From the NCBI RefSeq assembly GCF_014905175.1, contig NC_057790.1:19494469-19558468 (forward strand): a DNA stretch of 64,000 nt. Reading direction: 5' to 3'. The translations under genes and the position numbers were made by a program. The notes under the pieces were generated by a model, which was not told where the DNA came from, ran no database searches, and worked only from the letters and a program-made list of their open reading frames with translations. Within the stretch, counting starts at the first letter, position 1. Each line of letters begins with the position of its first letter. The DNA is from Aphidius gifuensis (Eukaryota; Arthropoda; Insecta; Hymenoptera; Braconidae). Positions 48,570-62,000 of the stretch are shown piece after piece.

Positions 48570-50040
48570 AGTCGAAAGACGCGATTATAATTTTCATATT
48601 AAAAATATAATTTAAATAAACAAATAGCTCGTAATTATTATCAAAATTTTTTTTAATTTAATAATTATTATAATTTAATTTTTTATAATAGCAAAAATTA
48701 TTAATTCAATTATTTTAAATGATTTTTTTTAAAATTATTTTGCAAGTGTTTTTAATTTTAATTTGAGATAAATTATCTAAAATTATACTGAGTGTTGTTT
48801 CAAAGAGATTTAATGATTTAAAAAATAGAAAAAAAAAAATTGACAAGTAAATTATTTAAATTTTGCATGAATTTTAATTTATCATTGTTTAATCATTATT
48901 TATTTTATTTTATTTTTTTTCAATTGAGTTTACTAATGATTTAATTTAACAAATCAAAGATGTGATAAAATTTTTTTTCGAATATAAGAAACTGTGACTT
49001 AGTGAGAGTGTAAAGTAATACTTGTCTGACTAAATCTTGATTTATTCTACTTGTTGGGGATACAAAATAAAAAAGGATTTCAATAAAATCAAAAATAAAA
49101 GGTATTAATTTAAATTAATATTATGAATGTTACTGTAAATTTTAATCAGTTGGGGTTATGGCGTCTCAAGACTGACCCTGGCAAAAAGTTTTTCAACCCC
49201 TGTATCCTTGTGTGAGTGTGTGTTTCACAACGTGTCTTGGGGGCAACGGACTGAGTTCACTAAGTGCATTGTAAGGAAGGGCGAGGTTCATCGACTGACT
49301 TCTTAATTTTCTTAATAACTTTTTATTTAAAAAAAAAATTAAATCATTTATGCAATTAAAATATACTCCTTTTTTTTTTTTTTCTTGAATTTTAATATTT
49401 ATAATTATGATGCATTGAGCTATAAAATATAAAAAAATTATATATTTTTTTTTTCAATCGATTGTCTGTCCTAACTATTTATTCTCGAGGTCGTTTTTTT
49501 TCTAATACTGCAGTATTAACAAAAAAAAAAAAAAAAAAAAAACTGCAGTTGTAAAGTTACAACGTCATGTTTGAGAAAAACTTAAAGCCAAATGGTCGAA
49601 ACACAAAACCAACCCTATTTGGTCACTCTCAAATGGTCAATCGATCCAAGGAGATTATTCTGCAATCACGCGACTCACATTTGCATTGCAAGTCATACGC
49701 AGCTTTTTTTCAATTTTTTTTTTTTACCTCAAAACACGAATATCTAATTTATATGTTTTTATTTTTTCTTATTAACAACAAGGTAAGAAATAAAAAAAAT
49801 ATACACCACGCTGATAATAATTACTAGAATTTTTATACCACTCAATCTATGATCTAATGATCTAGTATAGATTTAAAAAAAAAAACAATTATTTATTGTT
49901 AAAATAAATCAAGTCTTGACTCGCCATAACTATCATCTGAAAATTATTTGAAAAAAAAATTTTTATCTAATATCTACAATAATGTTTATTTATACCTTGA
50001 AGAAAAGAAAAGAAAAGAAAAAAAAAACATTACAGGAACA
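48570..50040 (+). promoter_or_regulatory. Upstream region and probable leader exon of DCX-EMAP
   Basis: A less AT-rich block at 49140-49270 ends in a consensus donor (GCATT then GTAAGG, 49271), and an AG at 50034-50035 just before the coding ATG could be its acceptor, although the tract there is purine-rich (GAAAAG repeats) and so a poor acceptor. A 16-bp perfect palindrome TAATACTGCAGTATTA lies at 49503-49518. The rest is AT-rich with long homopolymer runs. Confidence 0.35.
49503..49518. repeat. 16-bp perfect palindrome
   Basis: TAATACTGCAGTATTA, immediately followed by a poly-A run of about 20 and a second CTGCAG. Confidence 0.75.
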
Positions 50041-53000
50041 ATGATTACAGCAAATCATCAATCATCATCCAGAGCAAATTCTCAAATAAGCCAGTACAAA
50101 AAAATGAATGGTGTGTCAATACAAAATAATAATAATAATATAAACGGTACTGCAGGTGGTGGTATGTCAGGAAATGGTCAAGAAATTGTTGATCAGCAAG
50201 AGGCGCCACATCGTGACGATACCACGAAAGCACAAGCTCGAATGGCGGGAACAACAAAACAACTTGGTGGTGGTGTTGTTGGTGTTGGTGGTAATAGTAC
50301 AACAGAGAATGGAACAACGTCAAATGTAAATGAGGGTCACGCAATTGATGATGACAGTGAAGAAGAAGCATCGGAGGATGACGATGAAGAAAATGAAGAC
50401 GAAGATGAAGAAGAAGAGGAAGAGGATTCAGAAAAAATAAATAATAATAATAATGTTGTTGGTGGAGTTGGTGTTATTAGTGGTGTAGGTGGAAATGGAA
50501 ATGGAAGTAGTGGCGCAAGGGTAGTTGAAATGAATTTAACAAGTGGGGGTGGAAATGAGACGGCGCGTGGTAGTCAAATTGGAATGGAAATGGGAACGAT
50601 GGAATTGAGTAGTGGGAGTACCGGTGGAGGCGGCATGGGCGGTTACTGGAGGCATAGCAGACCCTCTAGTCCCCGCATGCCGCCTCCTGAGCAAACTGAA
50701 CAGAGGCCAAAGAGCCGACACGAGCAAATTGCAAACGCCACAACGAGATACAATAATCTTGGATATTGGCGTGCACGACGTGTAACATTTTATAAAAATG
50801 GAGATCCTTATTTTCCGGGTGTTGAATTTAGGTGAGTTTTATTTTTTAATTAAGATAAAAAAAATAAAAAAACTGTTAAATATACATGTATATTATTTTT
50901 ATATATATGAAAATTTTTATTTTTAATTAGATTCAAACCTGGTCGAGATATTGGCTCTCTTGAAGCACTCTTGGATCGTCTATCATTGCGTTTGGATCTT
51001 CCTCGGGGAGCTCGTCATATATTTTCCATGGATGGTGATCGTAAGCTTAATCTCGATGAACTGGAAGATGGTGCATCTTATGTTGTGTCAAGCTATAAAA
51101 CTTTTAAGGTAAAAATTATATTAAATTATATTTTTTTACAGCCAACTACCAGTATTTTTAACATAATAAATCAACAAATATGTAATACCTTTGTTTGTTT
51201 TTAATAAATGGTAAGTATGTAATTATGTATATTGATTCTCTTTATACGCAATGAAAAATCCAAGCTAATTAAACAAAATAAACAAATCAAAAAAATATAT
51301 AAAATAAATATAACGGATAAAGAAAGTGGAACACACGCGCGTGTTTGCAAAATCTAAATGAATGAGAGGGTGATAGAGGTGAGGGCGTCGCTTTTTTTTT
51401 TTTTTTATTCGTCTTGGCAATTTAATTTGTCAAGGTAAAGTAAAGAATAAGGAAAAAGAAATATAAAAAAATATTAAGTAAATATTCTTTGTGATCTACG
51501 ATTACAGTGAAATTAAATCCTTATTCTTTCTTCACCTTGTTAAAAAATTTAAATGTTTTTTCTTATATTTTTTTTAAGCTTTATTAATTATTTATTATTC
51601 ATGAGGTAATTTGCTCAAGTTTATTTTTTACTTGATTATTAAATGAATATATTTTTTTAAATGACAAATATATATCTTAATTAATTTTGAATTTTTGAAT
51701 TAATTTTGCAAGTTGATAACTTATTAATTTATATGATATATATTATAATAAAACTGCGTATAATAAATTGGCCTAAAAAAATCACTTTGATAATGGCAAA
51801 GTATTGGTTTGTTTGAATTTGATCTGGGCTAGATCAAATTTAAACAAGCTGCACGCAACAATTCTGTTTGGTCAAGAAAATATCTGGACAATCATTTTGT
51901 TGATTGAGGACACACGTAACCTTGTCAAATCAATTTTTATCCTTAAAATTTTAAAAAGCTTTTTCAAGACAATATTATTTAAATTTATATATATACTTTA
52001 TCAAATATATATATATTATAGTAAATTTATATATGAGTCATTGAATTTTTTAAAATAATTAACAAAAGGGCTGATTTTGATTTTTTTTTTTTTCATTTGT
52101 AATTGCGATTTATGACCAAGATGAATATAAGCTCTAAATTTAAAATATAGCTGTTATTAAATTGATTGTGATTCATGGCCAAACATGCAGTGGGTTGTAC
52201 CTCATTGCAGCTTAATATCTTGGCCATTTGGGTGTGACCAAGATAATCGCTCTAAATTTAAAATTATGTTAATACAGGAAATCAAAAACAGCTCATAATT
52301 CATATCAAGTAATTTTCATTTATAGCTTTTTAAATAATGATGGTTAAAAAAAAATTAAAAAATAAATTTTTAAAAAGTTTATTTGCTTTTTTTTTTTACA
52401 AAAATTTATCATTTATTTATTAAAAAGTTTAAAAAATTTTTTAAATACATTTAATTTAAATGGCAAATATACCGGCAGCACGTGGCTTTAAATGGTTATT
52501 TTGTGGTTTACCAACAAGAGGGGAAGGGGACACGCGATACCCTTCCACACTTTTTCCAAGTATCTTAACTCTAGGTGAAATTGTCTGACTATGCGCAGAC
52601 TCTTACTACTTGATTAGCACTAAATATACGAAAAAAAATAAATTTTTTTATATTAATGCAACAATGGCTGTTGAAAAAAAAAATATAATAATATATCTAA
52701 CTAACTACCTCTTAGTTTAACATCAATAATTTTATTTTATATATCAAATTTATTATATATTTTATGATTAATATTGTAGAATTGCAAACAATACAATTAC
52801 ATATAAGAAAATTTATTCCATTTTTCAGTCACGTGATAAACTCTAATCTGTTATTATTTTTTTTTTTTCTTCAACATAAATTCAACCGTTAGCTAAAAAA
52901 TATTATAATTATTTTTTCATTTTATATTGTTATGGTAATATAATATGATTAATAAATGATCAAAAAAAATCTTGTTAATATTCATCAAAAGAAAATATTT

Positions 53001-56000
53001 TTTAAATTAGCTCATGAATGTATTTTAGCGAATAAAAATAATGGGAATTGAAAAATGAATGTCTTTGAGTATAATTTAGCTAAGAAGAGAAATGAAATGA
53101 AAAAACAAAAAAAAAAAATATATTATGCACGCAGTTGAATCACAAATATATTCATGAATAGTAGTGATAATTTAAGAGGGTATAAAGTGAGTAAGATTGT
53201 GAGAAGGATAGTTAAAAAACGAGTCATTTAAAAGGGTGGTTAAAGGGGGTTTTTAAAATGTTTTGTTGAAGGTGCTTTAATTGTAGTGAATAACACAGAG
53301 CGCAAGACAAACACAAACACTTTGCAAAATTGTATCTCATTGTTCGTCGACGGTCAGCACTTTGAGGATCAATACACTGACTCGCTGGACGATCTCACTC
53401 TAAACTTTCTTAAACTTATTCAATAATAAAATTAATTCAATATGGCTTAGTCCATATTACCACAAACACCAATATATTAATATATAATTAATAAAAAAAT
53501 TGTAAAATAAAATTTACAATTAAATTAATCCTTTTTTTTTTTTTAGTTCTCTATATTTTATAACATTTTTTATTAATTATAATTAATATATTTAATGAAA
53601 AGTAATGTCATTAGTATGTAAAAATTATTTAAAAATAAGAAATATATAATATTTTTGCATATCAATCACCGTCAAAGTAAACATGATTGATATCGGTTGA
53701 TCGTCCATTATATTATCCCCTTATTCGATGAATAAATTCTTCTCTAATTTAAAATTATTTTCTTGATTTTATGACTATATACACTATATCTTTATGAAAA
53801 ATCACCCCAACTTATTATTGTTCTTTATACATAATAAATTTGTATCTGTTTACAAAATTTTTATTTGAATTTTAATTTACGGTCAAAGAACTCGAGTGAA
53901 ACTTGAGATTTATATACAACATCATGTTTTAATTTACAACTACTTGTTACATATATATACGTATACAACATACAAATCATTATCTAGGTTTTTTTTTTTT
54001 TTAAATTATTTATTTCATTTGGTGTTTGATGTTTTGTTATTAAGTCAATGATGGTATATATCTTTTATTTATCATGTAGCTTGTGCTAATTGCATTATGG
54101 TAAAACAAAGGGTTTATGTCGGGTTAAATAAATTGTTTGATGTAAAAGTAGAAAGGGTAAATGATAGAGTCAGACACTAATTGGCGGCTGTATATTGAGA
54201 TACAATAATATGCATTGTCAGTGGATATTTAAATGATAAATGAGACACTGTTAACCTGGCATCGATGTCCCTACTTATTTTCAAGACAACCCTTGTTTCC
54301 GGCTTTCTATTCGTTATTTAATATTTGAATTTTAAAGAAAATATACAGGAAATACTTGATACATATAAAAGAAAAATAATTACACATTAATTTCAATTAT
54401 TTATTATTTTTTTAGATTTTTTAATCTTGAGCTAATTGCAAAAGGAATAGAGCCACTCTGTTTTTTTTGTAAATTCACTAAATTAAAATAGAATTATCTT
54501 TTTAATAATTAAATTATATCAAGAAAAATCTATTCTTTATCATTTATTTTTAATCTGTTTTTTTAATTTTTATTTATATATTATCAAAGTACAGGAAATT
54601 GTAGCCTTTTCATGTGCCACTTCAATTTAGCAGTATATAGGAAATTTTCAATGTGATATTTTTTTTCTTGACTTTATTTTTTTTTATAAAACACGATACC
54701 CCATTATTTTTCCTAAGCATATCAGGCGAATATCTTTTAGTGGGTTGAGGTTTTTTTTATCTTGAAAATTTAATGACTTAAAAAAAGTTAAGAAAGCAAT
54801 GGTCCTTTCTTGATAACTGGTTAATGTTTTTATAATATTTTAATGAGTTCAATGGCCCAGTTAACATTGATTCATATATATTTATTTTAAACCTAATGAC
54901 AAGTTTTTGCTAAACTTATTAATTACAAAAAAAAAACATACATTTACTCAAAATACTTTTGATTTTTTTAATACAAGAGTTTCGTTTAAATTCATTAATT
55001 ATAAAATTAATAAAAAAAAATATATTTACAATACTGCATTAAATATTGTATTTGCATTTAATTGTAAAAATACAACATTTTTAATATGCTTTCGTGTGTC
55101 ACGGAGACTTTATTAATACGTAGAAAATTTACGTCTCGACGACAAATGAGAAAAAAAAATTAAAAAACAAATAAATTCATTTAAATATATTAACCTTCTA
55201 ATATTTAATAATTATTATTATCATTTTAAATACAAAATTCTTTAAAACTAATTATGTTAATTAATTCTAATATCGACAATAAACATACAGAAAAAAATAA
55301 ATAAATAGAATATAAAATCTTTACAGTATAAAGAAAAAATATATGATGTTTTTTATATTGATTAAAATATTTTAATAATTGTAATTGGAACACACGTGTT
55401 GTGCTAGAAAATCACAGATTATTTAAACAAGAAAATTATGAAAATTTAATTGGATTGTTCTTGAAGTTTTAAATGACATGGTGATATTAATCTAAAACCC
55501 TCGGAAACATATAATAACTAATAACAATTCACCCCCAGAAGGACACAGTAAATCGACAGATTATTATTTTTTTTTTTTAATTTAACAAACTACTAGTTAA
55601 AAAAATTTGATTATTTTGAAATAATAATCTAAATTTCCGACGTACTATTGTCCTCAATAATTTGAATAATTTACAGTCAATGTTATTATTTTTGTGCTTT
55701 AATTTTGAGCTATATTCTAAAATCAAAATAATCATAAACATTATGACAATATATTTTTCTCAGTCTATTAAAAATAAGCTTATATTTTTTTATTTTATAA
55801 TTTTATACATACTTATGTTTATGTGATCAAAGATATCATTTTGTACTTAGTAATTAGCCTCTTTTTTTTAAAGTTTAAAATATAAATTATATACAAATAA
55901 AACACTTGGAAAATATAATATGTGATTTTCCATATCGTTAGTCAATTATTTAAAAAAGAAAAAAAATTTTTCATGTGTCATTTATCACGCTATTATATAT

Positions 56001-59000
56001 ACGGTTCGTCAAACACACCTATTTATCCTTGTCACGCACTTTATCAAATAAAAATGAATAAATAAATCAACAACAACATACAACCATTATTTTTTATTTT
56101 ATCGGATCTGACGACTTTGTCTTTATCCATTTAATATCATGACTTCTTCAACTGGAATTAATCTTGAATGACATGTAGAATTTAATTAAACTTTGATTAA
56201 TAATATATCTGATTAAATTATTTAAAATATTTTACATATTATGTGTGCTTAAATAGTTATCTCGATTAATTTTTTATTAATTTAATTTTTCATTTTCTTA
56301 GATCATTTAATTTCTGAGTAATCACTGTACAATATATGTATTTAATATATTGTTTAAAATGTTATTTTTTTTTTTTTGATTGTTTGATCTTAAGAAAATC
56401 ACAGGTGTGGCGTGACCGGGTTAATGTGTCGTATATACAACATAATAAGTTATTCCAATGTGCAAATATTTAAACTGCAGAAAATCAGCATTGCTGTGAC
56501 AGCGAGAATAAGACTTATTACTTAATCGTTAAAATATACATTTTTATTTACAATCAACAAGCAAGTTGTTTGATTTTCTTTTCAATGAATTGTGTTGTTG
56601 TATGTAATATTTTTTTTTTTTTTTTAATACAAAAATTATGGTATACTTTTTTTTTATTATTTAAAATTGAAAGAGAATTTTTTTAGTTAATTAATTTGTA
56701 CAGTAGAATTTAATTGACAGTATGTAATTGATTTAAAAAAAAAAAAAAAAAAACCTTTCAACCTGCAGTTGATAAAATAGAAGTTATCATTTTGAAAATT
56801 TAATATAAAATATTCAAAAAATTATAAACAATTTTTTAAGACCTTGCGTTTTATTTTTATAAATATAGTTTTCTTTTTCGTTATAAAAAAATCTAAACAT
56901 GCAATTAGCCAGATTTAAATAGTCATTAATTTGACTTAAATTAGCTCCTTGTCGAGCTCGTGTATTACGTACGGCTTATCATAATTTTTTTTTTTTTTTT
57001 CCATACAAATAGGTCTTTGCAAATTTTTTTAGTAAATAAATTAGAAAATAAAAAAAATTTAATTTATAAAAAGACTTTTAAAAAATAATGTTCGTTTAAT
57101 ATTGTAAAAATAAAAAAAGATATCTTGGCAGTATATAGAATTTAAGATAAAATAATCATTTAAAAGCTCAAAAGCTTATTTAAAAAAAAAAAAAAATCAG
57201 ATTATCATTGTCAGACAAATATTGTTATCTCGACATAACGACGCCGCTAGTAAGCACGAAGGTGTTGAAGGAAATTCAACTGAGTCTAGTGAAAATTTAA
57301 GGTACATGACCGACAAATGCGTTTTGGCAAAAGGTCAAGGGTTAAATACCGTAATTGAACTTAAATAATAAACAAAAATTTACTAATTAAGCTCAATTAA
57401 TGACTGAAAAAATAAAATGAAATAAAAACAATGCAGAAAAAATTGTCGTCACAATTGAGATTGTATAATTAATAGATTAAAGTTTTTTTTTTGTTATTAT
57501 TATTTCTTGTTTAATTTGTTAAATTAAATTTTTAAAAGGATGTATACAAACTCTTGGTGAAATGTGTATTTAATTTATGATTGTTAATGTATATGTTGTT
57601 GCAAAATGCAAAGTGACCTTGGCCTCGGTGCATGCTTTAATGCGCGTCATCGAGTTTTACAATTTACACCACCCAATGAAATATGTAAATTATCAACTTG
57701 ACTCCTTCTTTATCTTCAACATTTATTGCTAAATTGTTGGCTTGTCTTCAGGACAATACTTTAAGTTAATGGACTCGTCCCAATTAACATACACAAACGG
57801 ATCAAGTCCATTCGCACTTAGCTTTTTGAGCTTACAAATTTTAAAACAATCAAAAATATTAAATATTTATTTTTGCACATTAAAGTTTTTTTTTTTGACA
57901 ATATTGTAATTTTTATAGAGTAATTATTATGAGATTTAAAAAAAAAAAATAGTATATCGTGACCTAAATTACTTTTTATGCACGTATATGATTTTTCTTT
58001 TCATTTTTTTTTTTTTTACATTGTTTTTTTGTGTTATCAAGTGAGTTAACTCGTGTCCAGAACTCATTATTTTCCCTCACGCACGATAACTGTTTAATGG
58101 AGAACATGTTATGAGGATTATTTATATTTTTTTTATCTTAAAAATTTTGCATTTTCTTCATTTACCAATTTTATATTGCAAAATATATTTTTATATTAAA
58201 AAATCTATGTTTAGATATTAACTAGATAAAAATTCGTAAAACTATTTACTATTATTTTCTTCAACTGATGAAATTGTTTTTTGTAATTTAATAGAGTTGA
58301 TTAAATTTTGCTATTTTTTTAAATGGACTCGTCTATTGAAAAGTAGTTTAATCAAGAGTTTAATTAACATTGTGGGTTTATCAGGGAGTGGAAAATCGGA
58401 GGGAGGAGTCATGTTGACCTTCACCCTGTGTTGATTCATAGTTACATTATCATATATACCTGATTGGAATGGTCAGCTAGACATTTGTAAAATTTTGAAA
58501 ATTAAATATATTTTTTTTTTCATTGTTTAGGGCTAATGATCGTCAAATTAATTTTTTAAACTTTATCATATACCTCTTTTTAATAGTTAAAAATTTAAAA
58601 ATCTAAATTACTAAAAAACTCTACAATACGTCTGTCGATTCTGAGGAAAATTTTTTTTTTTTACACGAACAAACATGAAAATCTCAGGAAATAAAAAAAA
58701 AAAAAATAACGATCGATTTCTCATGGTCACTACCTTAATAATCTCTTACGATAAAAAGTAAAAAAAAAAATAAAATTGAAAAAGAAAAGAAAAAAATACA
58801 ATTCTTAAAAATAATTATAAAATTGGTATATAAAATTTCATGTGCGTGTTTAAAAAATATATTTCTTTTGATTTTTTTTTTTTTTTATATAAAAAATTTT
58901 TCAACAAATTTTGATTTATTTAAAATATATTTAAATATTATTTTTAAATTATTTACATTATTTTATATAAATATAAAATTTTATTTTCTTTTAAATTATA

Positions 59001-62000
59001 TAAATTGATTATTTAATTAATTGTTTTTTGCATGATTTGAAATAATTTATGGTTAAAAAAAATTGTATCATCACTTTCAGGGTGTGTCTGCAATTTTTTT
59101 TACCAACTATAAAACGAAAAATAAAAAAACGACAATCATTTATCCAATATAAATGGTAATAATTGACAGAAAAAAATTACCAAATACAGAAAGAATCATG
59201 TTAAACAATTAAAACTAATAAGAGAGTAAAGAAAAATAAAATAATAATGGAATATTGACACCAGGGCCAGGAAATATATTGAGGCCATGATAATAAATTA
59301 CAAAAAAAATTATCATAAATTTCGTGCGGATATATTATAACGAATAAATATTAATGTGTCAAGTGCGAGTAAAGGGGAAAAATGTTTTCTCCTTGAGTAT
59401 TTTTTTTTCTTCCTTCTCCTTTTTCTACCCCTTATTTTGCTAGATTTCTTAACAGTTACACTGTTTTACCAATTTCACCCCCTTTTTGTCGTCTTCAATA
59501 TATAGTTTACCACAAAAATGGTCCTTCAACAGTTAAGTGTATTGAGGCAACCTCCTTTGTTGGGTCGAGCGCGTGGCCTTGGCGTGGTTTGCAGTGGTGA
59601 TTTGAGGGGAGTTTTTGTTAGCCAGTTAATAGTCAAATAGTTAAAAAGTGGGGAGATTGAATCCTTCATAATTTTCTGATAGTACAGACCAGGGTGCTAC
59701 TACGCTCTTACCAAATCCATCAGTTCTCAATCAACTTTTAAACTTAAAACATCACAAAATATGATTTTTTTTTTTCTCAAATTAATTAACATTTTAAAAA
59801 AAACTAGTATAAATTCTTCGATTTTTTATTTTTCAATAATTTATAAATATTATTGATTATATTAAAATTTTAACAACGAAAATAATTAATATATCAAAGT
59901 TTTATTAAATACAAAAAAAATAATAAATAAAAGTGAGTGACATATTATTTCTAGGTCAAATCAATTTTACAAATATTTAATGATAACGTAATAAATTGAA
60001 AAAAAAATAAAATGAAAAAATATAATATTTTTAAAAAATAAAAATGTTTAATTTGCTAATGATAATGTGATGATATAATAAGGGTGTTTAAATAAATAAA
60101 TAATATAAATATTGGGAAAAAAAAAAAAATAAGAAGATTTAATTGTGCGTGCGTGCATCAGTACGTGCGTGCGTGCAATAATTGTAAATGTGATTAAAAA
60201 AATAAAATAAAAAAGAGAAGGGAGTTAACATTGCGCATTGACCCTTACAATTGTTCACCATTGAGTCGCCAAGTTTTTCGTTTTGTTCGGACTTTGGCCC
60301 GGAGAGGCGTACATCCGAGTCAATTGAAAACGATTCTGTGATTGATTATTGTATAAATAATAATATAAATAATAACACTAGTAGAAAAAATAGTAGACCA
60401 ATTATAAATTGTTCTAACTGGAACGATTTTAGTGATAGTTTTGTTGTGTTGATGAGTGATTCTTTTGAAGTTATATCGCTGCCGGCCGATATGCTTCAGG
60501 TGGTCATAAATTTACATCTTACAATTTATTTATTTTAAAGATTATATATATTATAATAATTTATCATTGAAAATTAAAAAAAATATAAAAATAATTTAAG
60601 TAGTAATACATGAGAATAGTCAGACATGCTTTAATGATAATAATTTTATTTTTTTTTCAGCCGGCGAGCTATGGTAAAAAAAATAATACCTGGTACACAG
60701 CACCAGGAGGTGTTGGAGGTGGAGGTGGTGGTGTTGGTGCAAGTAGAGGAAGTATTGCAGGAGGTGGATGGCAAAGTAGACCAGCAGCGGTAGCAAGTCT
60801 TAGCAGAAAAGCTTCAATAACTGAAGAAGCACCCCCACCAGGTGGTGGAAAACCTTCATCTGGTCGTGTTATAAGAATTGTCAATAATTTAGATCACACT
60901 GTTCAGGTTAATTAACTTAAAAAAATTATTTTTTTATATTTAATATTTATTGTTTCATTTATATTTATATTTAAATTTGTATTTAAATTTTAGTGTCGAG
61001 TACTGCTAAATCTTCGTACATCACAACCATTTGAGGAAGTACTTGAAGACCTTGGTCAGGTTTTGAAAATGAACGGAGCCAAAAGAATGTTTACTGTCTC
61101 AGGCCAAGAGGTCAGTTAATGTTTAATTAATAAAATTAATTCAATATACATTTATTTAAATAAAACAGGACAATAAAATTTTTATTTAGTCATTGTTTTA
61201 CGTCACAGTAGAAAAGGTAAATGATTGGTCAGACTATCGTGTTGTATATTTTGTCGATAAACACTAAACTGATATAGACAATGTCTTTGAATTATTATTC
61301 TACATTTTAAACAGTTTTAAATCATTCAAATGACCTAAATACAAATTTACAAAATTTCTATCAATATATAATATAAAAAATAAAAAAAATAAAACATTTT
61401 TTGCTTTTTCAATCAATTTTTAATAATTAAATTTTTATGGTAATTTTAAGAAATTAAATAGAAAAATTTTTTAAAATTATTTGAAGGTCAAAAATCAATA
61501 AAATATAAATTATATTTATTTCTTTGGGTAAATATTATCTGATGAGGTTTTTTTTTTTTTTCAGTTTATCAGTTATTTATGATAATGAGAGTGAATAGAC
61601 TAGTTGGCATCGTTTTCTTATATATATAAAAATCAGTTTATGAATAATGTTATTCATAAATATGCATGTGATGTCGGCCCTTTAGAATATGTGCGAGTTT
61701 TGTTTCAAAGAGTATATAGAGCAATTTTAAAAGTAAAACTTGGGCGTGACGATTGGGGTCGAGATGGAATAAGGTCGTAGCTTGGCGAAAAAATTTTTTT
61801 TTTAAATAACAAAAAATGTTATTTAATTCTTGTGATTGTTGTTTATAATTTTATCCATATAAAATATCATTCATTTTAAAGTTTTTTATATAAAAAAAAA
61901 AATACATTTATTAAAGTATTATTATTATTTTTTTTTTTATATCAATACATTTGAGTAAAAATGAAATACAAAAAAAAAAAAAAAATATCAAAAAGTCATT

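Larger units (their letters stand above)
51109..60660 (+). other. DCX-EMAP intron 2 (9.5 kb)
   Basis: Donor GTAAAA at 51109, acceptor TTTTTTTTCAG at 60660. Mostly AT-rich. Contents worth noting: a 15-bp-arm hairpin at 51811-51845; a 40-bp direct repeat (GACCAAGAT ... CTCTAAATTTAAAAT) at about 52112 and 52236; a 60-codon open stretch without ATG at about 53247-53427 (CISLFVDGQHFEDQY...); a 40-codon ATG ORF at 59518-59640 in a GC-rich block; and the candidate alternative first exon near 60.4 kb. Confidence 0.7.
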
